From positions 1,922,001 to 1,986,000 of the forward strand of contig CP114118.1 in the NCBI GenBank assembly GCA_029959195.1: a stretch of DNA of 64,000 nucleotides, written 5' to 3'. This stretch comes from Dictyophora rubrovolvata. Taxonomy: Eukaryota > Basidiomycota > Agaricomycetes > Phallales > Phallaceae. The notes under the pieces are model-generated. The model made no database searches. It had not been told where the DNA came from and saw only the letters and a list, made by a program, of their open reading frames with translations. Position numbers and translations under genes: made by a program. Positions 1 through 11,706 of this stretch are shown here, in pieces (the first letter of the stretch is position 1; the number at the start of each line of letters is the position of its first letter).

Positions 1-3000
1 CTGCAGGCATGCATTTCTAGCCAAAGACTCTTGGGATAGGGCTCCTTGCAGTAAGTCATTGGTCTCGTCCCGAGTAGGATTAGAATGCATGGCACTTCCT
101 AGATCGATTAAACACGACACAGCTGACTGCGCAAGTTGGGGCTTATTGCGAATGACAAGTAGTAGGTTATTGATGGTCGTTCTGCGGGGATATGTGTCGT
201 TCTCAACTAACGATCCACATTCTTTCAATGCACAACTCTTTGAAAGCATACAGCGGAAGACTCACATTGAGCGCAATGTTGCTTCACAAAGTCGAGAGCA
301 AGCGTCAATTGTTCTAACGCTTCATCAGCATCAGAAGCATTACTAGCACTTGTTTCAATAAGTCGTGTTATTAGAGGGTTAACGTAGCAGAATGTCGACA
401 CATCCAAGAAACTTTGTTCGGTATACGATTTTAACCGGTACAAGACGCGAATTATCAATACTAAAGGTAATATGAAACTTGGGTAACATGTGCGTGAAAG
501 CCACTCACAGTTTACAGGTTCTGCCGTTAAGTCGACGGGTGTAGTCTTTATGCCTAAGCAGCGTAGGGTGCTAATACCTATCCATTCTCGGAAGTTACCT
601 AACCGATCCGAGCAAACATTTGCTAAGACCTGCATAATGCATTACATGTGAATCCAAGAGAATAAAAGGTAACTAACGATATATGTTTCGAATGCAGCTG
701 GACCGACTAACTCTGAGCCAGCAGATAACGGACCTGCGATGAGTAAGTCGATGACGGGTGTGATATATTCTCGAAACTCCGAAACATTGGCTTTGATTAT
801 GCTTTGTATCAACGCAAGTCCGTGTTCTGCGTTGGTTTTAATGCTTGTGACTCGAGCTCTTACTTGCGATTCTTTGGCTAATTGCGAATTAATCAGGGCT
901 TGGTCTTCTTTTGATAGTTTTGAGTTTTCAGGCCGTTTGTTTGCAAGCGACTTTCGAAGTTCCGCTTCCCACTTTCGAAGTTCCGAGTCTTTTCCCTTCT
1001 CAACGGTCTTAGCTTTACGCTTCTCCAAGACTATGGGAAAATATCAGAGGAAAACATATGATGAATCGGCCCTGGCCTTACCGTTGTCGTACAGCTGACC
1101 TTCAGGGGTTTTCCACATGTTATAGTCTTCCGTCGTTAATGCTTCCAGTAAGGTGGCGTCGAGGTCGGCTCTTATTCGCTGCACGATTGCAGGGAGAATA
1201 ATAGAAGGTTCCACAAATACTAGTGTAGTTACAGCTTGGAAACCCGCATCAATAATTGAGGGAGACTGCATGATGACATTAATCTTGAGCTCAACACAAA
1301 AAATGGAAACGCACATGGGTCAGAGAATCTGTGTTGTCCCATATAATAGACATGATATCCGACAGATGATTTTGGATTATCTGTCTAGGATCCACTTTAG
1401 CTTTTTGGCACAACTCTATCCAAAGTGAGCGGGAACTGTCGGCTTCAGTAGATTCTTCAGGAGTGAAATTTACTTCGCACGGGGGGGAAACATACCAATT
1501 GCTGTATGATGTGAGAAAACAATATTTTGACTAACGATACGTTCTCGGAGGGAAACATCAACGTCATCTCCTAAGCTAACACTTGCTAGGAGAAGGGCCT
1601 CGAATCTTCCTCTGAAGATATCAACACGTTCTTCAGTTTGCTCAGTGTTTTGGTTTAGCCGTTGAACGAGTGTTTGTCGAATCATATGATTCATGATACA
1701 GGGGATTTTAGAGGAGTGGGTCTGAACGAGTGCGATAACGGCTCGTCGAATATCTAGGTTTTTACTCTTTATGACGAGGTATGTGAAGGAAGAACCAAAA
1801 TGAGATCTGTTACTTAAGACTTAGCACGAGGTCAACGAAGTCGGCCATTTACTCACCGAAGGACCTCGTTACTCTCTATTTGACTTTGACAACGCCATAG
1901 TACCACTTCCAGTGCGCGTAAGAACCATTGTTCGTCCTGAACACTTGTTAACTTTTGATAACATTTCTGCCACAGTAAGAAATGCGGTTTAGTAGAAGAG
2001 GTTGCCAATATTCCCCGCAAGATATTGTCTACAATAATAAATCAGGAGGATAGCGACATAGGCGAGAATATAAACACCTTTATCCCCTCTAGAAGATCCC
2101 AGTAAAATAGCTATGGCGACATATCCTTCCAAGGGGCCAGCCGGGAGGGCAAGAGGGTTGCTTAACACAGACTTGTAGCAAGTATCGAAGGCATTGCTGA
2201 GCGCTTCACGGAAGGACGTGGCCGCGTTCGTAACTTCCTTAGTGAAAGGCCAGAGAGCATTTCCTGCTACCATGCAAAAAGCTCTTCGCAAGACTGGTTT
2301 GTTAGATGTCATTTCCTTTGCGAAGATCGCGGTTACCGTGGAATCGATAATTTGATTCTGTTGCAGTTGATATGTGAGGTGTCGCGAGAGAATAAGCTCC
2401 AAACGATTCAAGGCTGCTTCGTCTGTCTCTCTGGTGATCAAAGGCGGTAATGCCTGAACGATTTGACCTGACAGCTGAAGACCTGGTCTGATGGAACTGA
2501 GCATTTCATACAAAGTTCTCCGATGGTCAACCCCAGAGGTCTTATTGGCGCAAGGTAGAGCTAGAATCTCGGTGGTTGTACTGTTGAGCAAAGCATCCCC
2601 TTGATATTGAGCGATTGCTGCAAACAGCCTAGCCGATTGAGTTCGCGTTGTCGCATTGGCCGATTTCGCATTGTTTAATGATGCTGAACATAACTTTGAA
2701 AACATCTGATCGTCAAGTGGTCTGCCGTAGCCATCTAATAAATCCGCCACGGCTTATTCCGATATAAGTAAAATGTAGCACATTTTTGGACAGAACTCAC
2801 TGCTTAACGAATATTCCGGGGACCGAAGTATAGCCTTTTCGGTGATCGGTAAGAGAATATTGTTAAGATCATTCGAATCTATGATCTTGAAGAACCCATG
2901 AAAGGCATCCTAGATAGCAATGCTAAGCACAGCTGAAGGATCAATGATAAGTGATCAAATCATACAGACACATGAGAAGGCATGAGACTCCTGGCCATAA

Positions 3001-4038
3001 TAACTTGATTTCCATAAAAAGCCAGTATATCGTTCTGATTTTTCTTTAAAAAACCGTTAAATTAATGTATAATGGTGGCAGACCTTGGAGGCTTCAATAA
3101 TCGATCTCCCAAAATTGCTATCTTGTCCTTTGGTCGGACGCAAATGGAGAGCAACATCAATCGATAAACCAAGGAACGGTGCAAAAATATATGGTGTTGA
3201 GAAAGTTTTCGCTATGGCTAGCTGTTCTTTAATCGATAATGATATCAGATCGGGTTTCTATTCACTTTTAGACTCAAGATGAGCGAGAAAAAGATTATGA
3301 AGCCCACCGATCTTACAGCCCGACGACTCCGCACAATTGCTGAATTCCGTAAGGAGTTCTTCACACCAGCGGATTTATCCAACAGCCATGCTAATGAGAA
3401 CGCAAAGGCTTGTAATAATTTTTTCGAAAGGGAGTCTGATGTCTCGATTATTTTATCAAAAAATGAGCCATAAATTATGCATGCCCAGCTCAGTAGAACA
3501 TGTTGGTTGGCAGGCGCCGCTCGAACTCTAAAAAATGATAACTAGTGGATGATGATTAAAAAATGATATCTTACCTTGAGGAGCCTGTTTCGCCAACGGC
3601 TTTTACTAGCCAACTAACGACAGCAGTTAGAACCAAAGTAGAATCTGGGAGGTCGGAATTGATTAATTCGCGTAAACACACTTCTACGGCATTTCGTGAA
3701 GCAAAATCTATGTATCGTGGATATGTTGACGTTAGGATATCAAAAATCTGGGCACGTTGCTCTGTAGTAAGATCTGGAACCAATATTACTTTAAATCCCA
3801 CTACGCAAGAAACAAACCTACTAGATCGGGAAACGAGAGGGATCAGCTCTGTTTCTAAAAACGAGCATCTAATCTTAGTGCTACTTGTCAAGACTTGGTT
3901 TCGTGCATGTAGCTCCCATGCCTCCCAAACTGAATCATTGGAAAAATCTTTATAATGAGATTTGGCCTCCGAGTCTTCGTCTTCTGACGACTGAGCGGTA
4001 TTCCTAGCTATCCAATGCTCGACATACGTATTGGCCAT
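1..4038 (-). CDS. GCN1: Gcn1, translational activator of the eIF2-alpha kinase Gcn2 (N-terminal part; gene runs off the left edge)
   Basis: Gcn1 is a giant HEAT-repeat protein that sits on stalled or collided ribosomes and passes uncharged tRNA to Gcn2, switching on the amino-acid starvation response. The proposed start is the ATG at 4038 (MANTYVEHWIAR). Exons follow leftwards through short introns. The segment at 2750-1989 (MADLLDGYGRPLDD..., alpha-helical, TTTEILALPC...GVDHRRTLYEMLSS) matches the N-terminal HEAT region of fungal Gcn1. The segment at 1028-642 (LRKWEAELRKSLANK...LSKEDQALINSQLAKES) matches the conserved charged stretch ahead of the EF3-like region. Only roughly the first third of a protein of about 2,600 residues lies in the window, so the eEF3-like and RWD-binding parts are absent. 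Family assignment is firm; exact exon edges were not all resolved. Confidence 0.85.
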
Positions 4039-4396
4039 GTCTCTTGGGAGCAAAGACTTAAAATTAGTTGGCTTACAGGGAAAACACCCGTTTGAGAGTA
4101 GTTTCAGAGGAAAAAAAAGGTTGGAAGCCTGATGTGTTCAATAACAGGGAGGCGTTCCAAGTATGTAAATGTCCCAAAGTAGCTGTCACGCGCTTCGGAA
4201 CCGACGCAAAAAGACTACTTGCACTGCGCTAGTAAAAAGCAACGGAGACGGGAAAATGTCGAGGCTAAGAAGAAATCTGACTGAAATTGCACTTGGTAGG
4301 CCTTTTCAACCCTTTCTCTCTCATATGTCTTATTGTTCTCCAGCAACTATTTTCACGTCAATAAGTTTTCACCTGCTGTCTGCACGTCGCGAAGCC

Positions 4397-4597
4397 ATGA
4401 CTCAACGTGATCGATATATGGCTAGAATTACAATTTTGGAATCTCTGGTGGAACGTTTACGACAGAAGGAACATATTGAAGGCGAAGAGATTGACCGATT
4501 GTTGCGTTTAAGTCGGAGGCCCGATGAAAATTCTCCTCCAGGAGATCTCACCCCCGCTGTCCCTTGGAAAGATGTGGTCTTTGGTCGATCCAGGTAA
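4397..4597 (+). CDS. 3' exon of a small unrecognised gene with an N-terminal coiled coil (5' end unresolved)
   Basis: An open stretch beginning at the in-frame ATG 4397 (MTQRDRYMARITILESLVER) encodes a charged amphipathic helix, likely a short coiled coil. A Pro-rich tail follows, ending FGRSR and TAA at 4595-4597; a GTAAGC donor overlaps the stop. The frame stays open upstream to 4169, and an intron GTAGGCC...CTCCAG is possible there. In another frame the region 4210-4270 encodes a very basic run (KKQRRRENVEAKKKS) that looks like the basic part of a bZIP, but it runs into a stop. I could not join the two convincingly. The gene is divergent from GCN1 and convergent with the gene at 4721-5304. 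Function unknown. Confidence 0.35.
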   Translation: MTQRDRYMARITILESLVERLRQKEHIEGEEIDRLLRLSRRPDENSPPGDLTPAVPWKDVVFGRSR

Positions 4598-4720
4598 GCT
4601 AACCATGTTATTCTTACAATTTTTCAATGAAATGTTTATTATACTCTTTCTAAATAAGTTGACGATGTCATCTTCTAACATCCTCTTGAACTAATAACAT
4701 TGTGCGATGAAGAGCCAAAC

Positions 4721-5304
4721 TTAAAGAGAAACCTTTGGGCGCAAAAAAAGTTTGCGAGGAGTGGCATGTGCCAACTTTTCAAACCTTGCTCGTAAAACAA
4801 CCGCATTTGTAGCATCATCAGGCGATGGCTCTCGAACGAAGACTGGTCGGCTTGTGAGGGAGGAGTTGCTCGTGAGATCAGCCGGTTCTTTGGATACACT
4901 CGGTGGCTGGGGCTGCTGGACTTCTTCGTGCACAGGGTTTTTTATCTGCATTGAGATATTTGTCTGCTGGACGGCTGTCATGAATATCGTTTTGTGGTGC
5001 CAAATGCGGAGGAAACATACATTATCAGTGCCGGCAATCCGCGATGGGGCGCTGCTGCGGCGTCGTTTCGAACGAGGGTTGAGACTGTGGGATGTTAATG
5101 ATTCCGGGGAGGAGAGCTCTCCATACCCGGAGAAAATAATCGGCGACGAGTGTGCAGGAGTAGTTTCGGACGTTGGCTTAATGTCACCCTACAAATGGAG
5201 TTCAACGGCTTAATGGTGAGCATAATACAGAGGGACCAAATGTTTCTTACTGATTGTCTCAGTCGTTGGAGAACAGGATTAGAGGGATAGAATCTGAAAG
5301 ACAT
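4721..5304 (-). CDS. small unrecognised protein, three exons
   Basis: The start ATG at 5304 gives MSFRFYPSNPVLQRLRQS. Two clean introns follow: 5189-5250 (GTAAGA...TTTGTAG) and 4967-5020 (GTATGT...GTCCAG). Both splice in frame, giving about 155 residues and a TAA at 4721-4723. The middle is Ser/Thr/Pro-rich with a basic patch (NPRSKRRRSSAPSRIAG) that could be a nuclear signal. The C-terminal part (ATNAVVLRARFEKLAHATPR) is predicted helical. I recognise no family. The reading frame, splice signals and codon use look genuine, so I call it a real hypothetical gene. It is divergent from the glucosidase II gene and shares its upstream region. Confidence 0.55.
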
Positions 5305-5651
5305 GATAGCCAAATTGACGAGAATGAGGTAACAGCTAGATAGGTCTTTTATACGCAAAAAACTGTCATTTTACGTCCAAATTGTACATGTCGTTCTCAA
5401 TTCGGAGTGGACCAGTCATTGTCCAAAGTATCCATTAATTACGGTTGAATTCGATCTAGGCGTTAGGACTTGTCAGGACGCATTCCTATAGTGTGGGCTC
5501 GGCAGTCGTGTCACGTCGCGTGTAACGCTTTTTCAGTCTTCACGGTTACAGTTGGGAGACAAGTTCGTTGTCAGTTGAGCGCGAGTAAGTGCAACCAGAC
5601 AAATGTGACGGAACTGTTTTGTGAACTTGACATTTTATACGCTTTTTAGTA
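5305..5651. promoter_or_regulatory. bidirectional promoter between the 4.7 kb gene and the glucosidase II gene
   Basis: This 347-bp stretch separates two divergent start codons. It has no open frame of note and no obvious TATA box. Pyrimidine-rich runs lie near 5529-5545 and 5640-5650, next to the glucosidase II start. No specific binding site can be named with confidence. Confidence 0.4.
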
Positions 5652-8600
5652 ATGCGTTTATTCGGCTTATGGCTATATCTTTCTGTTGCCTTGTTACCGC
5701 TAACTTCTGCTGTCAAATCCCAAGATTTCAAAACCTGTTCTGACTCTGGATTCTGTCGAAGAGGCCGGGCTCTGGCAGCTCGTGCAGGTGAAGCCGGTTC
5801 CTCTTGGAGGTCGCCCTATTCAATACATGTTGCGTCAATCTCGACAGAAGGCTCTACATTTTCAGCGTCTGTCCGATCCTCTCTTTATCCCGAAGTCAAC
5901 TTTTCCTTCGAGATTCGTATTCATGAAGACGGTGTGGCTCGTATCAGGATGGATGAAGTAGGCGGTCTCAAAAAACGGTACAACGAGGCAGCTGCCTGGG
6001 CTTTGATCGAAGAACCACGACTACTTGGAACCACAAACTGGGTCCTAGGAAAGAAAGACGCACGTGTTCAATATGGCTGGAAAAAGGAGATGGAACTGAG
6101 AGTGTCTTATGAACCATTAAGAGTTGCATATTTGAAAGATGGCAAGGAAGAGATTGTTCTAAACGATGCTGGATTAATGCATATGGAGCACTTCCGTGTC
6201 AAACAAACAGACACAAACGAGGCAGGCGACAAAGAAGTCTCCAATGACACTTCGGAGTCTTCCGTAGAAGACCCAGCCCAACAGGTTCTTAAAGTCGATC
6301 CAAGGGCGTGGTTCGAAGGTGATGAAGACGGTTGGTGGTCCGAACAGTTCAAAACATGGACGGACTCTAAGCCTAAAGGTACTACAGTCGTTGCTATTCA
6401 TTCATTGTTAACATTTTCATAGGCCCAGAGTCTTTATCTTTGGACGTGACGTTCCCCCGACACGGTGTAGTTTATGGTATTCCCGAACATGCGACGGGAT
6501 TGGCCCTTCCTACTACCACAGGACCGAACGCTGTTTATTCAGATCCATACCGCCTGTACAATCTCGATGTTTTTGAATATCTCGCGGATTCTTCGATGGC
6601 TCTTTACGGCGCTATACCCTTACTTCATGCCCATTCAACCACGTCCACCATCGGCTTTCTCGATCTCGTTGCTTCGGAAACCTGGATTGACGTTTCTCAT
6701 CCGAGTGAAAAAAGTACAAAGACGCATTGGATCTCGGAATCCGGTATATTAGATGTTTTCTTGTTGCCAGGTCCTACAACAGACGATGTTTTTGAACAAT
6801 ATGCAAGGTTAACCGGTCCCAGTGCTCTCCCGCCAGAATGGGCGTTGGGTTATCATCAGTGCCGCTGGAACTACATCAGCAGCGAAGATGTTAAGACCGT
6901 CGCTGAAAGGTTTGACGCCGATGATATACCGTTTGATGTTCTTTGGCTCGACATTGAATATGCTGAGGACCACAAGTATTTCATTTGGAGGAAGTCAGAA
7001 TTTCCAAATCCCATTCAAATGGTTAACGATATTGCATCAGTTGGTCGCAAGGTCAAAAGGCAAAAGTTTTCATAATTCTCTTTTTTTTACTGATGTGTTC
7101 TATCTCAGATGGTTGTTATTGTTGATCCTCATTTAAAACGTGTATCATCATACCCGGTATATGCTGAGGCTTCTGAAAAAGGCATTCTCATAAAACCACC
7201 TAGCGGTGATGGCGAATTCGAGGGATGGTGCTGGAGCGGTAGTAGTTCTTGGGTCGATTTCTTCCATCCAAATAGCGCGCCTTGGTGGAATGCTCTATTC
7301 CGACTCGAAGGAGATGGTAAGACATGGAACTGGGCGGACAATACAAAGGATATTTACATATGGAACGATATGAATGAGGTCAGGACTCTTAATAGAGTGA
7401 TAAATAAGATTGTACTTCCAATCTATCTTTTATCCAGCCTTCCGTTTTCAATGGTCCGGAAATTACTTTGATTAAGGATGCTATTCATTATGGAGGATGG
7501 GAGCATCGCGATGTTCACAATATAAACGGAATGCTCTTCGTAAGTTTCTAGCTTAGTCTGACAAACTGCATTGCTCACTTTATGCATAGCATAACGCTAC
7601 TTCCACAGCCCTAATAGCACGATCCTCCTCCACCTTACGACCATTCGTGCTTTCGAGATCTTTCTATCCCGGTTCTCAGAGATTTGGTGCTATCTGGACT
7701 GGTGACAACATGGGAACATGGGAGCACATGGCTATCGGGATTCCCATGGTTCTAAGTAATGGAATTGCTGGAATGACATTCGCTGGAGGTCCGTTTTCTT
7801 TTTATTAACGTTCGCGGATTGTCATTAAAAATCTATCGAACAGCTGATGTCGGTGGTTTCTTTGGGAACCCGGATTCAGAGATGCTTGTTCGGTGGTATC
7901 AAGTGGGAGCATTTGCACCCTTTTTCCGCGCACACGCTCACATTGATACTAAACGTCGAGAACCCTTCCTCTTGGAAGAACCATACAAATCTATGGTCAG
8001 ATCTATCTTGCGCTTGAGGTATTCTCTTCTCGCTGTATGGTATACGGCATTCAGAGAAGCAAGCGTCCGAGGTATACCCATCCTTCGGTTTGTAGTATTC
8101 CTCGTACCGGGCATTCATAACTCAACCCTGCTTTTAGTCCTCATTACATTGTGTTCCCCAAAGATCCCAACGGGTTTACTATTGATGATCAATACTTTAT
8201 TGGTGGATCAGGCTTACTGGTCAAACCCGTAACTCAGCCTGGTGTCAGTGAAGCTGAAGTTTATCTTGCAGATAACCAGGTGGGTATTTTCAGCTCGAAA
8301 AAAGGGGAAGTGTGTTTGATAATTTTCTGCAGCCATATTATAATTACTACACCTTTGATATCTACCGTGGCGCGGACTCCGGTCGACGTGTAACTGTACC
8401 TGCGCCTTTGGAAATTGTACCACTTCTATATCGTGGAGGCTCAATCGTTCCAACCCGAGAACGTCCACGACGCTCAACGCGGTTGATGGTACATGACCCC
8501 TTCACTCTACATGTGGCTCTAGACAAGGCATACTCAGCAAAGGGGGAATTATATCTAGATGATGGGGAAACCTACGCCAACCTGGAAGGTGAATTTATTT

Positions 8601-8950
8601 GGCGCGAGTTCACCGCCTCGACAACCCGAAAGTCCAAAGGAATACAGATCGTCAGCAGAGATTTGGGCATCATCCCCGGCAACAAAGCTGTCGATGCCGA
8701 AATTTCCACATACAATCCGTCAAACTCTTTCTCTAAAAGCATACGCGACGTTCGGGTTGAACGGGTTGTAGTCCTTGGATTGTCAAAACAACCGAAAGAG
8801 ATTAAACTAAACGGCGAGAAAGTCCTTGAATGGACATTTGAGGCCGGGGTTATTGCCGGCAGCAAAAAGGAAGGTACAGCGAGCATTTTAACCATCAAGG
8901 ATCCGGCGGTCAGGATAGTAGAAGATTGGGTTATCGATATTAATGAGTAA
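5652..8950 (+). CDS. ROT2: glucosidase II catalytic (alpha) subunit, glycoside hydrolase family 31
   Basis: This enzyme trims the two inner glucoses from N-glycans in the ER lumen and so drives the calnexin cycle. Eight exons (5652-6378, 6423-7051, 7109-7378, 7438-7539, 7590-7788, 7844-8087, 8138-8279, 8333-8950) add up to exactly 977 codons. The protein has an N-terminal signal peptide (residues 1-22, [18 protein letters not shown]). The GH31 signature IWNDMNEPSVF has its nucleophile Asp at about residue 539, WTGDN has the acid/base Asp at about 615, and [19 protein letters not shown] follows. Length fits fungal Gls2 proteins. There is no HDEL tail, as expected because the beta subunit retains the complex. 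Its stop lies only 20 bp from the stop of the convergent gene. Confidence 0.95.
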
Positions 8951-8970
8951 ATTGACTACTATTTGTTTTT

Positions 8971-10254
8971 TTACCCATCCAAGTACATTTTTACGTGTAA
9001 ATCAACTAAACGCTCTGCGTCTTCTAAATTAATTTGCGTTGCTTTGAAATTTTGTCGCTACTCAATTAAATAAAGGTAACCGCTAGAAAATCGAAATTCT
9101 TACCAAAGCAAATCCGATGCTGTGGACAATATGGTTGAAAAGATCTCGGAATTCCGGGTGATCTTTGGTTACACCACATCGTAATAGTCTATCGACTGTT
9201 AATCTCTTCACAACCTAATGCAAACTCATCAAAAGTCTGACAAAAAAAAACGTCAGAAACTCACGGCTTTATTGGCGGTCTCCATGTCAGCGGTTCCCCC
9301 AGTTGGTGTATGTTTATCCTGACAAGGATCCTTCACAGAAGCATATAACACCCCATCCGACGAGCGTTTACGCTTCGAATGACTTCTATTATGACTAGTT
9401 GCTTCAACTTGAAAAGTATGGTGCGACTCATTGTCGGACGTTGTTTTCTGTTTTCCACGAACCTTGTCGATCTTCAGTCGTTCCAAATGTGTGTCATTGT
9501 GACTGGGATGGCCTGCGCGTTTTTTGCCCAGAGACTGCCTCTTTGTCGGTACAAATGTTAAGGGGTTTCGAAGTACAGGGTCATCGGGACGCGGTTTCCG
9601 TTTCCCGGTAGAAGTCTGTTCAAGAGTACCCATTCGTCCAACCGATAATTCCAACGAAGACTGGAAAGGGGAAAGGCGTCCAAATACCAGCATATCCGAA
9701 TCATCGGCTCCATCTTGGTAATAGCGTCAGTCTGAACACAAGAATCCTGCGATTAACGAAGGACATACGTCCGTCTCCAAAACCGAGCCGAACAGCAAAG
9801 TGCGTAAGGCTATTCTCGTTTACTTCTTCCGTGCAAAATATGTTTTCGAAAAATCTGCGGGCTATGACTGATCGCGGGTGAATATGCCTAAAGAGTTCAG
9901 AATAATAATAGCCCAACAGGCACTCTCACTGAGCAAAACATACATAGAAACGTCCCTGGCGCACTCGTAATTCATGTCAAGTGTCTTGACGATGGAAATG
10001 AACCGCAGACTGGGACGACCACGCATTGACTCCAATGCTAGGGCAATTGGACAATCCAGCAAGCGACTCGGGGAACAAGAAGGTATCTTAGCAATGAACG
10101 TAATGCCTAGAAGCTAGTTTCAGTTCTTTGACAACAACGTCAACAGAACAACTCGACCATCCAAAACAATCTCTGAGTCTGGCAGAGACAGTGAGCCACG
10201 ATAAAGCAATCGATACACCCGGCTTCCTTCACCGACATTCAGTGGATCATTCAT
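8971..10254 (-). CDS. putative Sld7-like DNA replication regulator
   Basis: Six exons (10158-10254, 9944-10106, 9769-9887, 9265-9713, 9104-9205, 8971-9057) splice in frame to about 340 residues. The N-terminus has YRLLYRGSLSLPDSEIVLDG followed by ITFIAKIPSC. The middle is a basic, low-complexity linker (GKRKPRPDD, KKRAGHP, SKRKRSSDG), probably nuclear. The C-terminus has the helical pattern NKA..TVDRLLRCGVTKDHPEF, then GFALRQNF and LVDLHVKMYLDG. This layout of a small N-terminal domain, disordered basic linker and C-terminal helical domain resembles Sld7, the Sld3 partner in origin firing, from memory of the family. The resemblance is not certain. Its upstream region carries MCB and CRE-like sites, which suits a G1/S gene. 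The gene itself is real; the name is tentative. Confidence 0.5.
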
Positions 10255-10294
10255 TTACTGTCTACAAAGAAGGGTGAGTGAATGAGAGCACGGA

Positions 10295-10316
10295 ACGCGT
10301 CTCGCGCGTGACGTCA
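10295..10316. promoter_or_regulatory. MCB-like ACGCGT and CRE palindrome TGACGTCA upstream of the Sld7-like gene
   Basis: ACGCGT lies at 10295-10300 and the perfect CRE palindrome TGACGTCA at 10309-10316, with CGCGCG between them. They sit 41-62 bp upstream of the start at 10254. ACGCGT is the MluI cell-cycle box bound by MBF in fungi; TGACGTCA is bound by CREB/ATF-type bZIP factors. Function here is inferred. Confidence 0.45.
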
Positions 10317-10441
10317 CGCTCTACCTTCGAACGCCAAACATGTCATTAATGTTATGATTGTGTCCTAACTCTGTAACCTCTTCGCGAATTGAAATCTGTA
10401 ACATGTATCTTTCTTTTCAAAAAATGTATACACAGAAGCTC

Positions 10442-11101
10442 TTAATATTCCCAAGCCACCGCTCTCACAGGTGATCCATCAGCTTCAGTCAGCTTTAGCG
10501 GCAGGATGCTAATCATAAATTTTCCCTCAGCAATAGATTCAACATTTGTGAGGTTCTCAGCGATAACGCCGCCATATGACAGGAATGTCTCATGTGCAAT
10601 ATAATTACCGGAACCCTCAGATCCTTCGTGAAAGGTTTCATCGGGTGACATACAATCCATGGCAACCGTTCTTATGCCTGCCTGCACCAGACCTTCGGCA
10701 GCCGAGCGATCGAGGAACGGATGGTCGATATACCGGGGTGACTGCCAGTGTATGGACCAGCCTGTGTATAGGACAACAATCGTACCCGTCTGCATTTGAT
10801 GGGCATATGGCTTCAGGTTTTCCCAAGTTATTCTCTCGCGTGGCTTTTTACCGCAAACGTCGATGACGAGGGCGGGTCCTTGAAACAGTGATAGACTAAG
10901 GTCTGTAATTGTTGCGGCACCCTTGATAGAATGCGAAGGCGCATCGACGTGAGTTCCGGTATGCGATCCGAGACTAATAGACATAACGTTGAAACCATCT
11001 TTCTCTAGCGTCAAAGCTGGGCATGATGAGAACTTCGGATCGCCGGGATATATTTGGGTTGTTGAATCGACATTGTGAGACAGATCAATGAGGCGAGCCA
11101 T
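10442..11101 (-). CDS. putative metal-dependent cyclase/hydrolase of the kynurenine-formamidase-like (KynB) family
   Basis: A single 219-residue open frame has start ATG 11101 (MARLIDLSHNVDSTT) and stop TAA at 10442-10444. It carries the family's metal-binding motif SHTGTHVDAPSH near residue 47, the early IYPGDP loop and a later H-E pair in GNYIAHETFLS. Relatives hydrolyse N-formyl-kynurenine or act as polyketide or isatin cyclases/hydrolases, so the substrate cannot be read from sequence. No signal peptide is seen, so it is probably cytosolic. It has no intron, unlike almost all neighbours, which may reflect transfer, retroposition or simple intron loss. It is divergent from the gene at 11707 across a 605-bp gap. 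Confidence 0.8.
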   Translation of the reverse strand: MARLIDLSHNVDSTTQIYPGDPKFSSCPALTLEKDGFNVMSISLGSHTGTHVDAPSHSIKGAATITDLSLSLFQGPALVIDVCGKKPRERITWENLKPYAHQMQTGTIVVLYTGWSIHWQSPRYIDHPFLDRSAAEGLVQAGIRTVAMDCMSPDETFHEGSEGSGNYIAHETFLSYGGVIAENLTNVESIAEGKFMISILPLKLTEADGSPVRAVAWEY

Positions 11102-11706
11102 GGCTCATTTCTTTCGATTTGATGTGCTAACGACTCGGACACCTCCCGGTGAGACCTACCAGAAAGTGTGACGGTCACTAGGAACGCCATTCAATCATCA
11201 GAGGTGAATACTTCTTAAAGGCCACAATTAGCCTAAAACTGGTATACAAATAGGTCTCCTTCCGCCCCTTCCCGTCTCCTAATTGTATGACCATAGAAAG
11301 CAATAGCGTATCACTCTTTCTCGCTTATCCCGCACCAAGGCTATAAGAGCTCGTAACTTCACGGAGAGACCTGGCATTCACATTCTTTCTCTCTTCTGCT
11401 CTCAGCTCGAAACCACTTGTTTTTGATCACTCGCCTTTGGCCGAAATTGAATTGAAGGTAGCTCATCTAAGCGGTTGCTTCATTTAAGAACTTCTACCGA
11501 CCACGACAGCCTTTCATTTCAGAACCTGTCACGATTCCGGGCTCCTTCCTTTTAATTAAACTCTGTCGAATATATAAATTTCTCGCGCACTTCGGATTCC
11601 ATTTCCCCCCCCCCCGTCTTGTTCTGCTTTGTTTGTTGTTCCTTTCTCTTTTTCTTTCAGAAAATTTACCTTACTAATCTGTCCCCGACGGTTAGATTAG
11701 GCCCGT
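11102..11706. promoter_or_regulatory. divergent promoter and long 5' leader of the 11.7 kb gene
   Basis: The right half looks like a strong promoter and leader. There are CT-rich tracts at 11370-11410, a likely 5'-UTR intron at 11458-11522 (GTAGCT...TTTCAG), a TATATAAA box at 11571-11578 and a run of 11 C at 11605-11615. A T/C-rich stretch ending in CTTTCAG at 11660 could be a second leader splice acceptor. Nothing here encodes a convincing protein. Confidence 0.45.

Noticed and set aside
4210-4270. bZIP-like basic region (KKQRRRENVEAKKKS)
   Set aside because: The frame meets a stop within a few codons and no donor before it gives a leucine zipper downstream; too weak to call.
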